From Pigoraptor vietnamica (taxonomy: Eukaryota > Opisthokonta > Filasterea), in NCBI GenBank assembly GCA_943704525.1, contig CALSCQ010002834.1, positions 1 to 43,922 of the forward strand: DNA of 43,922 nt, in the 5' to 3' direction. The notes beneath the pieces were generated by a model. It did not search any database, was not told the DNA's origin, and saw only the letters and a program-made list of their open reading frames with translations. Made by a program: the position numbers and the translations under genes. The stretch's first letter is position 1. Every line of letters begins with the position of its first letter. This document shows positions 11,410 through 21,853 of this stretch, piece by piece.

Positions 11410-12035
11410 GCCTAGTACTTTCGTGTGCGTTTGCGTCGCCCTTTCGTTGCGTATTGCTGCGACTGCGTTGTATCCAGAGCTAAAGTCTCCGCTTTCGAAA
11501 TATTGGTTGCGCCGGTTCGTCAAGGGCAAGTGGCGTAACATACGTAACAATAGGTGCTCACGTGACATTTACTCCGCGAATAATCCGGTGTAATTGTGGC
11601 TCCCATGCGGCCATAGTCTTACACTGAAATAACTTTGCAGTCCATACATTTTCCATAGTCAAGCGCCATCGTAATCAAAGACCCTGCTTGTAAGTGCCCA
11701 GCCAGAGAGACCCCGCGTGGCCGTCGTTGCACCATGTGCATGCGTTCCCTCCGCTCTTGCGCAAAAAGAAATCGCCCCTGTCGAGCCCACGGCTTCTTCC
11801 TCTCGATACGCAACTCGGTTCGTCACCTCGAGGTGTTAAATCGTTCCAAGGTATGCGAAGTTCGACCGCGCTGTATAACGGCGATGTGGACGACTCGAGT
11901 TTTTGCGCGGCGATAGATTGGGACTTATTTAGTATGCATGAAAACATGCGGACGTGGACGGGCTTTCATGGCTACCGCACGTTCGTTAGACCTCGCTAGA
12001 CGTGCGCTTATGATCGTCTTGAACACGCTTTGCAG
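11410..12035 (+). other. 3' end of SYLF-SH3 gene and leader of P2 gene with probable 5' UTR intron
   Basis: No coding exon is evident. A strong donor AAG|GTATGCG at 11851 and an acceptor TTTGCAG ending at 12035, directly before the P2 ATG, suggest a 185-bp intron in the 5' untranslated region. Pyrimidine-rich patches near 11790-11815 could be the initiator, as is usual for ribosomal protein genes. Confidence 0.5.
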
Positions 12036-12537
12036 ATGCGTTACATTGCTGCCTACCTCCTCGCTGCCCTCGCTGGCAAGAAGGCCGTCTCCGAGGCCGA
12101 CATCAAGAAGATCCTCGCTTCGGTCGGCATTGAGGGTGACGATGCCCGCATTGCTCAGGTCGTCAACGAGCTCAAGGGCAAGGACCTCGAGTCGGTGCGT
12201 GTTGTTTGTCGTGTTTTGCTGTTGTTGTAGTGGATGGCTCGGGTGTGCGCCGACAAAGTCGCCCCGATTTTTGTTGGTTAATCAACCGCGTGAACGTTAT
12301 CTTCTGTGCACGGTATGCGTACGTTTTGTGACTGTGGACTCTGTCGTTGTTCAGGTGATTGCCGAGGGCAACAAGAAGCTCGCGTCGGTCCCTGCCGGCG
12401 GTGCTGCCCCCGCTGCCGCCGCCGCGCCCGCTGCTGCTGGCGGTGCCAAGAAGGAGGAGAAGAAGGAGGAGAAGAAGAAGGAGGAGAAGAAGGAGGAGTC
12501 CGAGGAGGGCGACATGGGCTTTGGCCTCTTCGACTAG
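12036..12537 (+). CDS. RPLP2: 60S acidic ribosomal stalk protein P2
   Basis: Two exons (12036-12194, 12355-12537) give 113 residues, the normal size. The N-terminal dimerisation domain starts [16 protein letters not shown] and includes [12 protein letters not shown]. An Ala/Pro/Gly hinge leads to a Lys/Glu-rich run and the conserved acidic tail ending MGFGLFD. That tail recruits translational GTPases to the ribosome. The MRYIAAYLL start separates P2 from P1. The purine-rich AAGAAGGAGGAG stretch encodes the hinge. The intron donor is GTGCGT. Confidence 0.96.
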
Positions 12538-12856
12538 ACGTCCCGTCTCTCTGTGCAAGCCGCCCGCGTGCGTGTCCGGTCGGCGTGCTCCTTCGTTCGT
12601 TTCCGCGCAGTGGATGAGGCATGCGTGCTGTTATGGCGCGCTGCATTGTCTTCGTCGGCCTCGCTGGGTGAGACGGCCTCGTGTGCGGACTGCTCATTGC
12701 GAGGGTTTTGGGCGGTTGCCGCCAGCCCTCACCTCATAAAAAACAAAAAAGCCAAATGTTTGGAAGTGTGCAGTTTGTCAGTGCAAGAACGCAAGCGCGA
12801 CGCAGTTTAATGTTTAATGTGGTCCCCTAGCCCGCCAAGGGCGCACATGGTGTGTC
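12538..12856. other. Convergent 3' spacer between P2 and V-ATPase F
   Basis: No coding exon is supported. An A-rich stretch (about 12736-12750) lies near where the P2 transcript should end. Confidence 0.45.
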
Positions 12857-14301
12857 TCAGTCATTTTGGAAGAGGGTCTGCGACGAGCGAAAGGTAGCAG
12901 AGAAATTAGCGTACATGATCAAAGGTGGTGCGAACTAACCCTCTCGAAAGCGCTGACAATGGCGACACGGCAAGCGCGTATGCGCAAGAGAACACACGCG
13001 GAAATGCGAGTCTAAAGCGCTCATATGGCGCGACAGCAAGCGAGTATGCGCAAGAGGACGCACGTGCAAATGCGAACTAACCCTCTCTAAGAGCTCATAT
13101 GGCGAGACAGCAAGCGAGAAAACGCACCTTTGCACGTCGCAGGATCGAGTCCTTCGCGGGGTCGTACGGGTGTTCCTTGGAGGGAATCTCCAGGACCGAC
13201 GGAATGGGTCGGTGGTAGCCGTCGAGCAGGAAGCGAATTTCGTTGGCCACCTGGAAATGAAGGCGAATGTTTTAGGTGGCAAAAACGAAAGTGTCTGTAC
13301 TTGCGCGGGCAGAAATAAACGCCACTCGAGTGACGTAGAGCAAACATGAATGCTACTCAAGTGATCACGCTGCACAAGCAGGAAGGCCATCAAGTGGGAA
13401 GGCGGGAAGGAGAGGAAGGGGGATATGGCAACGCGATGGTCGAGGAAGGAGCAAGAAACAGAGCAACCGCTCAGACTATGTGCGAGAGAAGGCCGACTCA
13501 CGTGCTGGTTGATAAGCACAATCGCAACGTCCTCGCGGTTGGTGAATTTCCGGAAGGCGTCCTCGATGGCAGGGATGGGCGTGTCTGCAGGTGCATCAAC
13601 AGTGAACACGGGAACTTAAACCTCACACTCGACCCGCACACTCGACCCGCACACTCGACCCGCACACTCGACCCGCACACTCGACCCGCACACTCGACCC
13701 GCGCCATTCCCCCGAGTGTGCACGCTCCTTACTCGCAGCAATGAACACACGACACACGGCAAACAGACGGCATTGACCTCACACAAGCACAAGTCCACAT
13801 ACAGAGACACGCACAACGATACTAGGGATCAGACCACCACAAGCACACGCACGCGACGCAAGGTAATTTTTAGGGGACGAATACTGCACGCAAGGTGACT
13901 TCAACACATCACCCACTCTTTGTGACAACAAGGAAATTAGATTGCCTCCGGGCGTCGATCTCGCCAACACCGGCAAGCAGAAAGCCAGTCACCGTGTCCT
14001 GGAAGAGCAACACTCGCAGTTTCAGAAGTTGAACTGTTTAAACGCAATACGCAGAATTCATCGCGACCGTACATCATTGGAGCGTCACATCAATCAAAAA
14101 TACAACAGCCCTCTCCATACAACACATAAAATCCTACACCTGCTACACACACATGCATGTGCGCAGACGGAAACATGCAAACGGACGACACGTCCTCTCT
14201 GCGGTAGCGGACAGCAACCACTCGTCAGCCGGCACACTCAGTCGCACCTCGTCGCCAATAACGGCAATGAGGCCGTTTTCCTTGTGCTTGAACGTCGTCA
14301 T
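12857..14301 (-). CDS. ATP6V1F: V-type proton ATPase subunit F
   Basis: Five small minus-strand exons (14248-14301, 13917-13998, 13502-13584, 13128-13250, 12857-12877) join in phase to 120 residues (human 119). Family blocks are IAVIGDEDTVTGFLLAGVGE, FLVV, IEDAFRKF, NREDVAIVLINQHVANEIR and PSVLEIPSKEHPYDPAKDSILRRAK. Subunit F sits on the central rotor stalk of the V1 sector. The last exon codes only six residues plus stop (TLFQND), so its exact acceptor is the least certain part. Introns make up about three quarters of the gene, and two of them carry minisatellites. Confidence 0.9.
12930..13127. repeat. Degenerate tandem repeat, 66-74 bp unit, in last V-ATPase F intron
   Basis: Three diverged copies can be aligned on the ATGGCG at 12959, 13025 and 13099. 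They share AGCAAGCG..TATGCGCAAGAG and ACTAACCCTCTC segments. The third copy runs into the splice donor of the gene. Confidence 0.6.
13624..13701. repeat. 13-bp minisatellite, six perfect copies
   Basis: The unit CACACTCGACCCG is repeated six times without mismatch. It lies inside intron 2 of the V-ATPase subunit F gene (13585-13916). Confidence 0.92.
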
Positions 14302-14911
14302 TCTCGTCTATATAATGTACGCGCAAGCCCTTGCACGGGTTAATATTCACTCTATCGGAAATCGACTGCGATGCATCGAAGATGAAGCCGTGTGTCAGCA
14401 ACACCAAGTCACCCTGCACCAATTAAGCGCCATTTTTACGATGAATTTTACTATGAACTCTTATATTCAGATAAGGCCCACAAAAAGAGTGCCAGGAAGA
14501 CACATTAAGTCAAATTCCCAGCCCCGATTGCATAACTTTTCAGAAATGTTTACGATCAACCGACGGGGTAACATGTCGAAGGTGTTACAGTCGCTGGTGC
14601 GACCTTCTTGCATGCCGACGATTTGGACTGCTCGTCCTATATGACGTGCAGCCGGCAAGGTGCATGCGTCGAGGCACATGTAAACTTCGAGTATATTCTC
14701 GCAACATTAGGGATTGGGGCCGTGTGGATCAATTGCATCGCGATTTTGGACCATTCACGTCACACTATTCGCGAAGGCCGCTTCGCGAATTGGCCACGTA
14801 CGGTATAAATATGGGGATGGCGAGCACCCACTGCCATCACTGCGCCCTCTGAAAATTCGACGCCTGGCGATGCGAGCCGCATTTCTGTTTCTTTCCGCGC
14901 TCTTTTCAAAG
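14302..14911. other. Divergent promoter region between V-ATPase F and pirin
   Basis: No exon is supported. The frame of pirin is open to an upstream ATG at 14870. A TATAAAT-like stretch (about 14809) lies about 100 bp upstream of the pirin start at 14912. Confidence 0.45.
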
Positions 14912-16076
14912 ATGGAACTTGAGATTCGCCCCAGCGGTGCTCGCGGGACGGCCGACCACGGCTGGCTCAAGACGAGCCACACGTTCAGTTTTGCCGATTA
15001 CTTCGACCGCAAGTACAGCGGCTTTGGCCCGCTGCAGGTCATCAACGAGGACCACGTCAAGCCGGGAAAAGGTAAGCGGTGTGTTGTGCTTGACTTGCAG
15101 TCTGTGTGTGTTTTCTGTTGCGTTGAAAACGTCACGGCATCTAATTTCCGCATCCATCTCTCGCAGGCTTTGGAACTCACGGGCATAGCGACTTTGAGAT
15201 TTTTAGCTATGTCGTCCGCGGAGAACTCGAGCACAAGGACTCCATGGGCAACACGGTGAGTTGCCGCCATTGACCGACCTTTCGTTTGATGCACTCTTAG
15301 TGTGTGTTTTTTATTGTGCTCCAAAGTTGTGAACAATCGCATCCGGTTGGCGACTGAAACTGACACACTTTCTTGTTGATGACAGGAGACGATTCGCCGC
15401 GGCGAAGTGCAGTTTACGTCGGCCGGCAAGGGCATTCGTCACAGCGAGTACAATCGCAACCCAAAGGACTGGGTTCACTTCATTCAGGTGCGCGCACATT
15501 CGCGTTCGGCAGCTTGACATTACATTGTCTGCTGCCGTACATTGTTGCACTGCAGCTGCGCTGAGTTGTCTTCTGGTTCGCATGCGTGGCGTCGTCGTGT
15601 TATCAGCTCCTTGAATGTCTCTCGACGACTCTCAGCGCTTCTAGTGCCACAAACTCACCCGCTAATTACACTCGCAGGTGTGGGTGCAGCCGGACGCGAA
15701 CGGTCTGAAGCCCTCGTACACCACGCGCAAATTCGACGACAAGGAAAAGGAAGGCCGTCTGTGCCACATTATTTCGCCGGCCGCCGACAGCCCAAAGGAT
15801 GGGTCGACCATCTCGATTAACCAAGACTTCAACATGTATGCCTCCATTCTCAAGGCGGGTGCGACGACGCCCACGCACATCGCGAAGGGGCGACAGGCGT
15901 ACGTGCACGTGATCGAGGGGAAGAATGTGACGCTCGGTGTGTCGACGGGAGATGGCAAGTCCGTGTCGCTTCGCGGTGGTGACGGCGTGTTTGTCAAGAA
16001 TGGAGGCGGCGAGCTCGTGTTCACGGGCGTTGGGAACGAACCCGCCGAATTTCTGCTGTTCGAAATGGAAGCTTGA
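14912..16076 (+). CDS. PIR: Pirin (cupin-fold, iron-binding)
   Basis: Four exons (14912-15071, 15167-15255, 15386-15487, 15678-16076) give 249 residues. The N-terminus reads [20 protein letters not shown], typical of pirins. The metal ligands of human pirin (two His, then His and Glu) are matched by GTHGHSDFE and IRHSEYN. The second cupin motif lies in the last exon. Pirins are Fe-dependent proteins, nuclear cofactors or quercetinases depending on lineage; the role here is not set by sequence. An in-frame ATG at 14870 would add a short hydrophobic leader (AAFLFLSALF) that might target an organelle. The start at 14912 matches the usual family start. Confidence 0.93.
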
Positions 16077-16282
16077 GCTCTTCAAATTGCGGGTGTATAG
16101 CGCGTGCGTGGTTGCCGTGCGGCGTGGCGTGGCGTGCGTGCCAGTGTGCCGAGCGAGTGTTAATGTACGGCGGTGAGGAGTCGATTCGTGTTGTAAGACG
16201 ATTCTTTTATGCAGTAGTCGACAGCGCCGAATTGAACATGCGAAAGTGAACAATAGATCAGTTGCACTGCGGACAGCGGCAG

Positions 16283-18585
16283 TCATTCGTCCCTATCGAG
16301 CATGTCGTCCTCGGTCGTGCGCTCCTTGTACCTACACCGTACACAGCCACATTAGACAGATGAGACCAAGTCTTTGAATATACAGCCACAGAGTGGACCA
16401 GGGACACAGACAAACAGCCACATTAGACAGAGTGGACAGAGACACAAACGCACGGCGACATTAGACGGAGTGGACAGAGACACAAACACACGGCGACATT
16501 AGACAGAGTGACAAGAGGCACACACACACAGCCACATTAGACAGAGTGGACAAGAGGCACACACACACAACCACACTAGACAGAGTGGACAAGAGACACA
16601 GACACACGGCGACATTAGACAGGTTGACCAGGTCTTGACGAACCACTGCCCACCCTCACCTGAGTTGTTGAAGAATACCATCATCGAACGAGTGCTTTGG
16701 CGGCGGCGATTTCGCGTTTAGTCCCTCCGCAACGTAGCGGCGCTGGGCGCATGGACGTCAAACAGAGTGATTAGATTTGAATGGCGAAACTGACTCCAGA
16801 TCCACATATATTCGCAGCGCTCTGCACCAACGCCGGACTCTACCTTGATCCATGCCTCGAGGTCGAACTTGCACGTGCCTCCAAGCGTAGCGGGGATGGC
16901 GGCGGCGCCAAACTTTGTGTCTGTTCGCAGACGCTCTTGGCTGACGAAGGCAATCCGGCGCGCCGTTCGCTTTGGGATCCAAGGCTTGCATATCTTCCAG
17001 AACACCTTGAAGTAGCCGGGCGTGTTCACGACTGCGTGTGCACGTGCGCGCAAAGGCATGTGTGGCGCTTAGTGCGTGGCGGTGCGCACGATCGATGGCG
17101 GCAGGTATACGGGCGCAACACTAGTAGAAAATGGATGCTGAAGGCAGAGACGCGCGCAGCTCACGGCGGAATGCAGTGTCACGTGTTTTGAAAACACAAC
17201 ACCCCCACAAACACACAGCCAGCCACACGCGGAACCCACGGTGTGCGCTGCCGATGCGCTCGGCATAGATCGTGCTGAGGATGTGTGCGAGTGCCCTGGT
17301 GAGCTCTCGGTCGCTCTGGCGCAACTTCCATCCCTTGTAGCTCATGATGCACGCAATCTGCAGCGGAACCGACATCAGGGAAGGAAACAAGGACAGATGT
17401 AAAGCGCACGCACCTAATCGTGTCTGCGTTCACTCGTTTGTGTGTGCGAGGAATGTCATACGCAGCGACAGAGGCGTACAAGTGGGCGCGTGGTGACAAA
17501 CAATACATGCTGGCGTGCTGCGGCAGATTAGACGTGCCTGCTGTGCGTGGCAGGCGTTCTCGAGCGCACGCTCTATGAGGTACAGTCCAAGACGCAGCAC
17601 GTCCACGCGGTCCGACGTTTTCGGGTCGAACTTTCCGAACTCAAACTGCGGCAGCGGGAAGATCGACAACATAAGATTGGACGGTTACCCAGACACTGCA
17701 GCAGAAAAGTTTGCACTGATTTCCACCAATGATGCGTCAAAGCCAGCACATTATGCACGCGGGAACAATGAAATCGGCTCAAACGCACCACGAGGATCGT
17801 CCGCCCGGCGTTGTCGTATGTCCCCTCCTGAAAGTAAGCGTACCCCTTTCGCAGTTCGTGTTCGACGTGTGAGATGCGGATGTCTCCCGCACGGCACTGC
17901 GCCGAGAGCTCCTCTGCGGCGAGTATGTGCGCAAGGGCCGCGTCCACGTCCATTTCATTTCCGCGGAGAAAGCGCGCAAGATCGTAATCGTCGTAATTTG
18001 TCGCCGGCGCTGTGCTGTCGTTGGCGCGAGCAGAGTCGATGGACGATTTCAACAGGTCGATATGCCTCCGCTCCGTGTCGGTGATAGTCTCCCACTGCAC
18101 GGCAGTCCGTAAATACGAGGCGAAAACAACTTTTCGGAAACAGAAACTGAACGCGCGCACGCCCGCGTAACTGCACATTACACATACACGACGCGGGACA
18201 CGCCAAAACGGACACAACGCAAAACCGACAGTTGTCGGATCATTACATAGAGCGCCGGCTTTCATCGCCTCCACGCACAGTCATATACAGAAACAATAAT
18301 GGACTCACCGCTGGGATGACAATGCGGCTGGAATTGCTGCGAGATCGCTTTGATTCCGGCGAGGGCGACTGCTCATTTAGCAGCGTGTTGGCTGGGAGGG
18401 CGAGCTCGAGTGTCTGTTGGAGAGGGCAGCCCTTAGATGTCACAGCTCGAGTCGAGCACAGAGAGTGCGGCTCCGAGAAACAGTGACGCGGTGAGATTGA
18501 CAATCACCTCGTCAAGACCGTCGTCGTCACCCAGCGCCAGTGGGTGGCTGTTGACCACCCGTAGTGGAGAGGCAACCGCCGCCAT
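16283..18585 (-). CDS. Sec14-like CRAL-TRIO lipid-transfer protein
   Basis: Eight minus-strand exons (18508-18585, 18309-18413, 17789-18094, 17538-17645, 17240-17357, 16844-17031, 16660-16742, 16283-16331) join in phase to 344 residues. A Ser-rich N-terminal region precedes the CRAL-TRIO-N helix block (YDLARFLRGNEMDVDAALAH, about residue 90). The lipid-binding domain shows GKFDPKTSDR, SYKGWKL, ERIGSAHLVNTPGYFKVFWK and LGGTCKFDLEAWI. Such proteins exchange phosphatidylinositol or other hydrophobic ligands between membranes. The intron after ACHAQQ is best explained by a GC donor (CAG|GCACGT, 17537-17536). The first two exons rest on frame and splice sites only. Confidence 0.85.
16338..16635. 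repeat. 38-39 bp minisatellite in the last CRAL-TRIO intron
   Basis: About seven to eight copies with core CACATTAGACAGAGTGGACA are recognisable at 16346, 16385 (partly deleted), 16417, 16455, 16492, 16531, 16570 and 16609. Spacing between most copies is 37-39 bp. The array fills most of the intron 16332-16659. Confidence 0.85.
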
Positions 18586-20400
18586 CGTTGACGACAAATA
18601 CACGCGCTCAAAGTATAAATCTGTGGAAGTTGTGTGCGTGTGTACGAACAACGGCGAATTGGGCCGGCTGACGTGCGCCGACTGCCGAGTGTCACCGTAC
18701 AATGGTCACGTCAGCAGCATGCATATTTTGGCGAACTCATCGAACCGAGCGTTCAGCAGTTTTTGACCCGTCGCCTACGGGTGCGCCGGGTGCGGTACGT
18801 GTTGTGATGGCACGTGCGGTAGCATTTCCGATGCACGGGGGAGCCCGCGTGCCCTGTCGGGGAGCTCCCGATCCAAGCCCCCTCAAAACATTCGTCCGGA
18901 CTATGTGCTGTTGCGTCTAGATTGTCCAGACATGTGGTGCCGATGAACATGCGCGCCTTAAATCTTTGGCAAATGGTAACGTATTTTCCACACGCAGCGC
19001 GTGCTACGCTTGCCGCCACCGGCGTACCGCTTGTGGGCGCTCTGTATGCGTCTCTTCGATTCCTCGTGATTGACGATGTCAGCACGAAGAATCTGTTCAT
19101 TTCGCGCGTTTTGCGGATCTTTAGTGGGAATCCCAAATCGAGGAGGCTGGACCCGTTTTTCTAATTTAAAACGCTGGACCAGTTTTTCTAAAACCCGTCT
19201 GTGAGCCGGTGGGTGGACGGAGCGCGAAATGGCTTCAAAGACCTGTTGCGTTTGAGTGATGGGCCTCTCCCACTCACCACGCGCAAGTGCCGGCGTGATG
19301 TCTCGCCGGACCCAACTCCCAACCGCATACGCGACGCCAACGACCGTGCCCACGGCGACGAGCAGGCACTCATCGCCGCGGTGCGTCACGACACGGGCCT
19401 TGGCGGCACTGTCCTCCAGAATATCGTCGATGAGCTCCTCTACTGCGCGCGCAGTCAGTCTGGCAAGGCGCCGCCCCAGTGCGTGCGACCAGACACAATG
19501 GCCCTCGCACGCACTGCGTCGACATCACTCAACGGCATCGCGGTCGCAACCAACGAGACAATTCGGCGCGACCGGGGCCACGCGGGTCGTGCTTCCGCAA
19601 TGTTGACGTATGGGCGGGGGACAATGAGCGAAGTGCACAGGCGCAAGCTCTTTCGAAACAACCTCAAGGCACACGGCATTGAGCACCGCATCGTGGAGCG
19701 AAGCGACGACGTTCTCAAAAGGCGCGCCGTGCCCGACATCGAATGCGACATTCTGCTGTTGAATCCCATCACTAACTTGACTGTCGCCCACGACGACGTC
19801 GACTTTGCAACGGCGACACTTGACCAGCTGATTCGCGGCCACGCAACGGGACCAATAATGTTTCATATGGGGTCCCAACTGCTGGACGGGTCGGCCCTCT
19901 TGCGTCGCTCGGGATTCGTCCCGGTTCCGTAGTGGCGTGGAATGTGAAGGTGTTCCGTTCCTCGAGCCGTCCCAGCAACGCTGCTGATGACGTCGAGGTG
20001 TTGGACACGCGTGATTTCGACAATGGAGGAACGGACGCCACGGTGTCGTAGCGTATCGTGAAACAGGCGATGCGATGCGCGATGCCAGCCATCCTCGCCC
20101 GCAGCCGTATATTCTACCTCGTGGGTGACGAAAAGAACGCCGTCTTTGCATGTCGCCTGTTGCGTGAACGCTCGCTTGAGCCAGCGTGCACGCGCAGACG
20201 GCGGCAGTGCACTGGAACACAGTTTGGCTCGCACGCACATGGTGAACGACGTGCAGGGAAAGGGTGAACAGTCCCGCGCTTAACAAGTCGCCCACGCGCC
20301 GGCGCGGGACAGTGCGTACGTCGGGAAACGGAGTGTGCAAACCAGTATCGCAAATTGCGCTTTCATTTTCACTCATCGGCCCGCACGCGCGCTCATAGCC
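18586..20400. other. Poorly resolved region, possible minus-strand gene
   Basis: No known family is recognisable here. The region has coding-like GC3 on both strands between about 19200 and 20240. On the plus strand 19201-19932 is an uninterrupted 243-codon frame, and the minus strand has mirror frames. The best protein-like stretch is on the minus strand (see 19278-19513). Bases 18586-18957 look non-coding and hold the CRAL-TRIO promoter. Confidence 0.4.
19278..19513 (-). CDS. Candidate exon of an unknown protein with a hydrophobic segment
   Basis: The stretch is bounded by a minus-strand acceptor (CAG at 19516-19514) and a GTGAGT donor at 19277. In its open frame it encodes a plausible helix rich in Arg and Glu (LARLTARAVEELIDDILED) followed by a transmembrane-like run (CLLVAVGTVVGVAYAVGSWV). 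Upstream minus-strand frames up to about 20240 are open and may be earlier exons, but I could not join them with confidence. The plus-strand reading of the same bases has no recognisable features. I do not assign a function. Confidence 0.3.
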
Positions 20401-21140
20401 ATGTGCCTCGTCGCCGCGTGCGTTGCGACGGCGGCACCCGCCAAAGAGACTGCCCCTGTCGATGCCCTCGCTGCGCGTCTCAATTCGGTCATGAAAGTCG
20501 GGGTGGAAGAGCCCCACGCTCACTACCAGCGCTATCGCCGTGAACTCTATCCCTTGTCACGTGCCTTTTCCAGTGGTGGTACTTCTGGGTTAGGGACGAG
20601 CAAACGAATACGCACTGGGCATTTGACTACCAGGCACGTGTTTGTTGCGTGTGTGTGTGTTGCGTGTGAGTGTTTTTGTGTGTGTGTGTGTGTGTGTGTG
20701 CCTGTGCCTGTGTGTGTGTGTGTGCCTGTGCCTGTTTGTGTATATGTCGTCGGCCGTCGCCCAGACCGTCCCCGACCCGACAACGTCACGCTCGTCAGTG
20801 ATCGCCCCAATTTCGGCCGCAACAAGCTCTACAGCCCGCAGCCCGTCGCGCGCGAGCTGTCGCGGTACAAGCGGCTGATCATGCGCGCCAACATGGCAAG
20901 CTCACGTTCCAGTTCGAGTCGAACGTTACCGTCGACACGCGCGCGTACATCAATTCGGGCATGACACCCCCCGGCTGAATCATTGCGCCCGCAGCACATA
21001 CACTGCCGCGCAGCGCATGCCCGCGTCGTTTTTTCAGTACGTCAATTTTCAACGGCATCGACTCATACGATCCGTCCGTGCGGCGAGATGCCCAGAAGTG
21101 GAGTGTATCGACAAGCCAGAATTCTCGGCTTAAAACATAA
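20401..21140 (+). pseudogene. Small secreted-type protein gene with a single frameshift
   Basis: Three exon-like pieces (20401-20560, 20765-20944, 21038-21140) have matching splice phases. They would give about 147 residues if one base were present near 20896. The N-terminus (MCLVAACVATAAPA) is a short signal peptide-like sequence. Downstream pieces read VTLVSDRPNFGRNKLYSPQP, then after the break KLTFQFESNVTVDTRA and SIFNGIDSYDPSVRRDAQKW, which look coding. The break could be a sequencing or assembly error, or real decay. Intron 1 contains a TG microsatellite. I recognise no family. Confidence 0.45.
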
Positions 21141-21853
21141 CACGCGCGCGCACATGACACAGGGATATACCAGCATTCTTAGAGTTGGCAACGGTCCCCA
21201 GAACAATAAAAAAAACTTGGACATCGAATTCTCATAAAACGACGTCCTCTTACCTTCGAGGATCCAACGCGACCCCCGTACCGATTTGTGTGGTAATGTA
21301 CCATATGCATGATACTATCACAGTAAATTTCATCCGGGTCTGAAGGTAACCGCATTGGCAGTTTTATTTGCCTTTAATGTATATTTTGAGACGAAATATA
21401 CCAATTCTGTGAACGAGGCGTTGCTAACCTTCCATGTTTGGAAAGAACGCAAGTGGTGTTGCTCGGCACCATTGACGCAGCTCTCGTTTCGAGGACATCG
21501 CGTGTGTGACCCTTGTCGACCCGTCCACGCACGCCTGTGCGCATGCCCGCTGTCCGCCCCCAGCAGCCGTCGTCTCTCTCGTCACGAATCGCAATTCGCG
21601 TTGTGAGCGGAGGTGATCCGTCTGCTGGGCCGCAACGCAAAAGAGGGGTGTGGTTGCATTTTTGACAGCGTGTGTGCAAAACTTTTCGTATTGTCCGAAT
21701 TACCCCGCACGTGTGGTGTTTGCGTCGGCGCTGCTTCGCACACGTCGTCTCTTCTTCGACCATGGGAAACGACGCGACCTTGTGAGCGCGGGGCGTCGTT
21801 GGCATTTGTGCGAGTGCGGCTCCCTCCATAGGGGGGTCGCCGCACGAAATCCG
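21141..21853. other. Upstream region of the Bicaudal-C-like gene
   Basis: The first 300 bp are comparatively AT-rich and show no exon. The frame of the next gene is open from about 21650, but the first convincing start is 21854. Probably promoter and 5' leader. Confidence 0.5.

Noticed and set aside
16338-16635. Regular 38-39 bp repeats as a CRISPR array
   Set aside because: There are no unique spacers between constant repeats; the whole unit is repeated and diverged, and it lies in a eukaryotic intron.
19201-19932. 243-codon plus-strand frame as a gene
   Set aside because: No domain, no signal, and the opposite strand gives a more protein-like reading with splice sites. Kept only as a note within the unresolved region.
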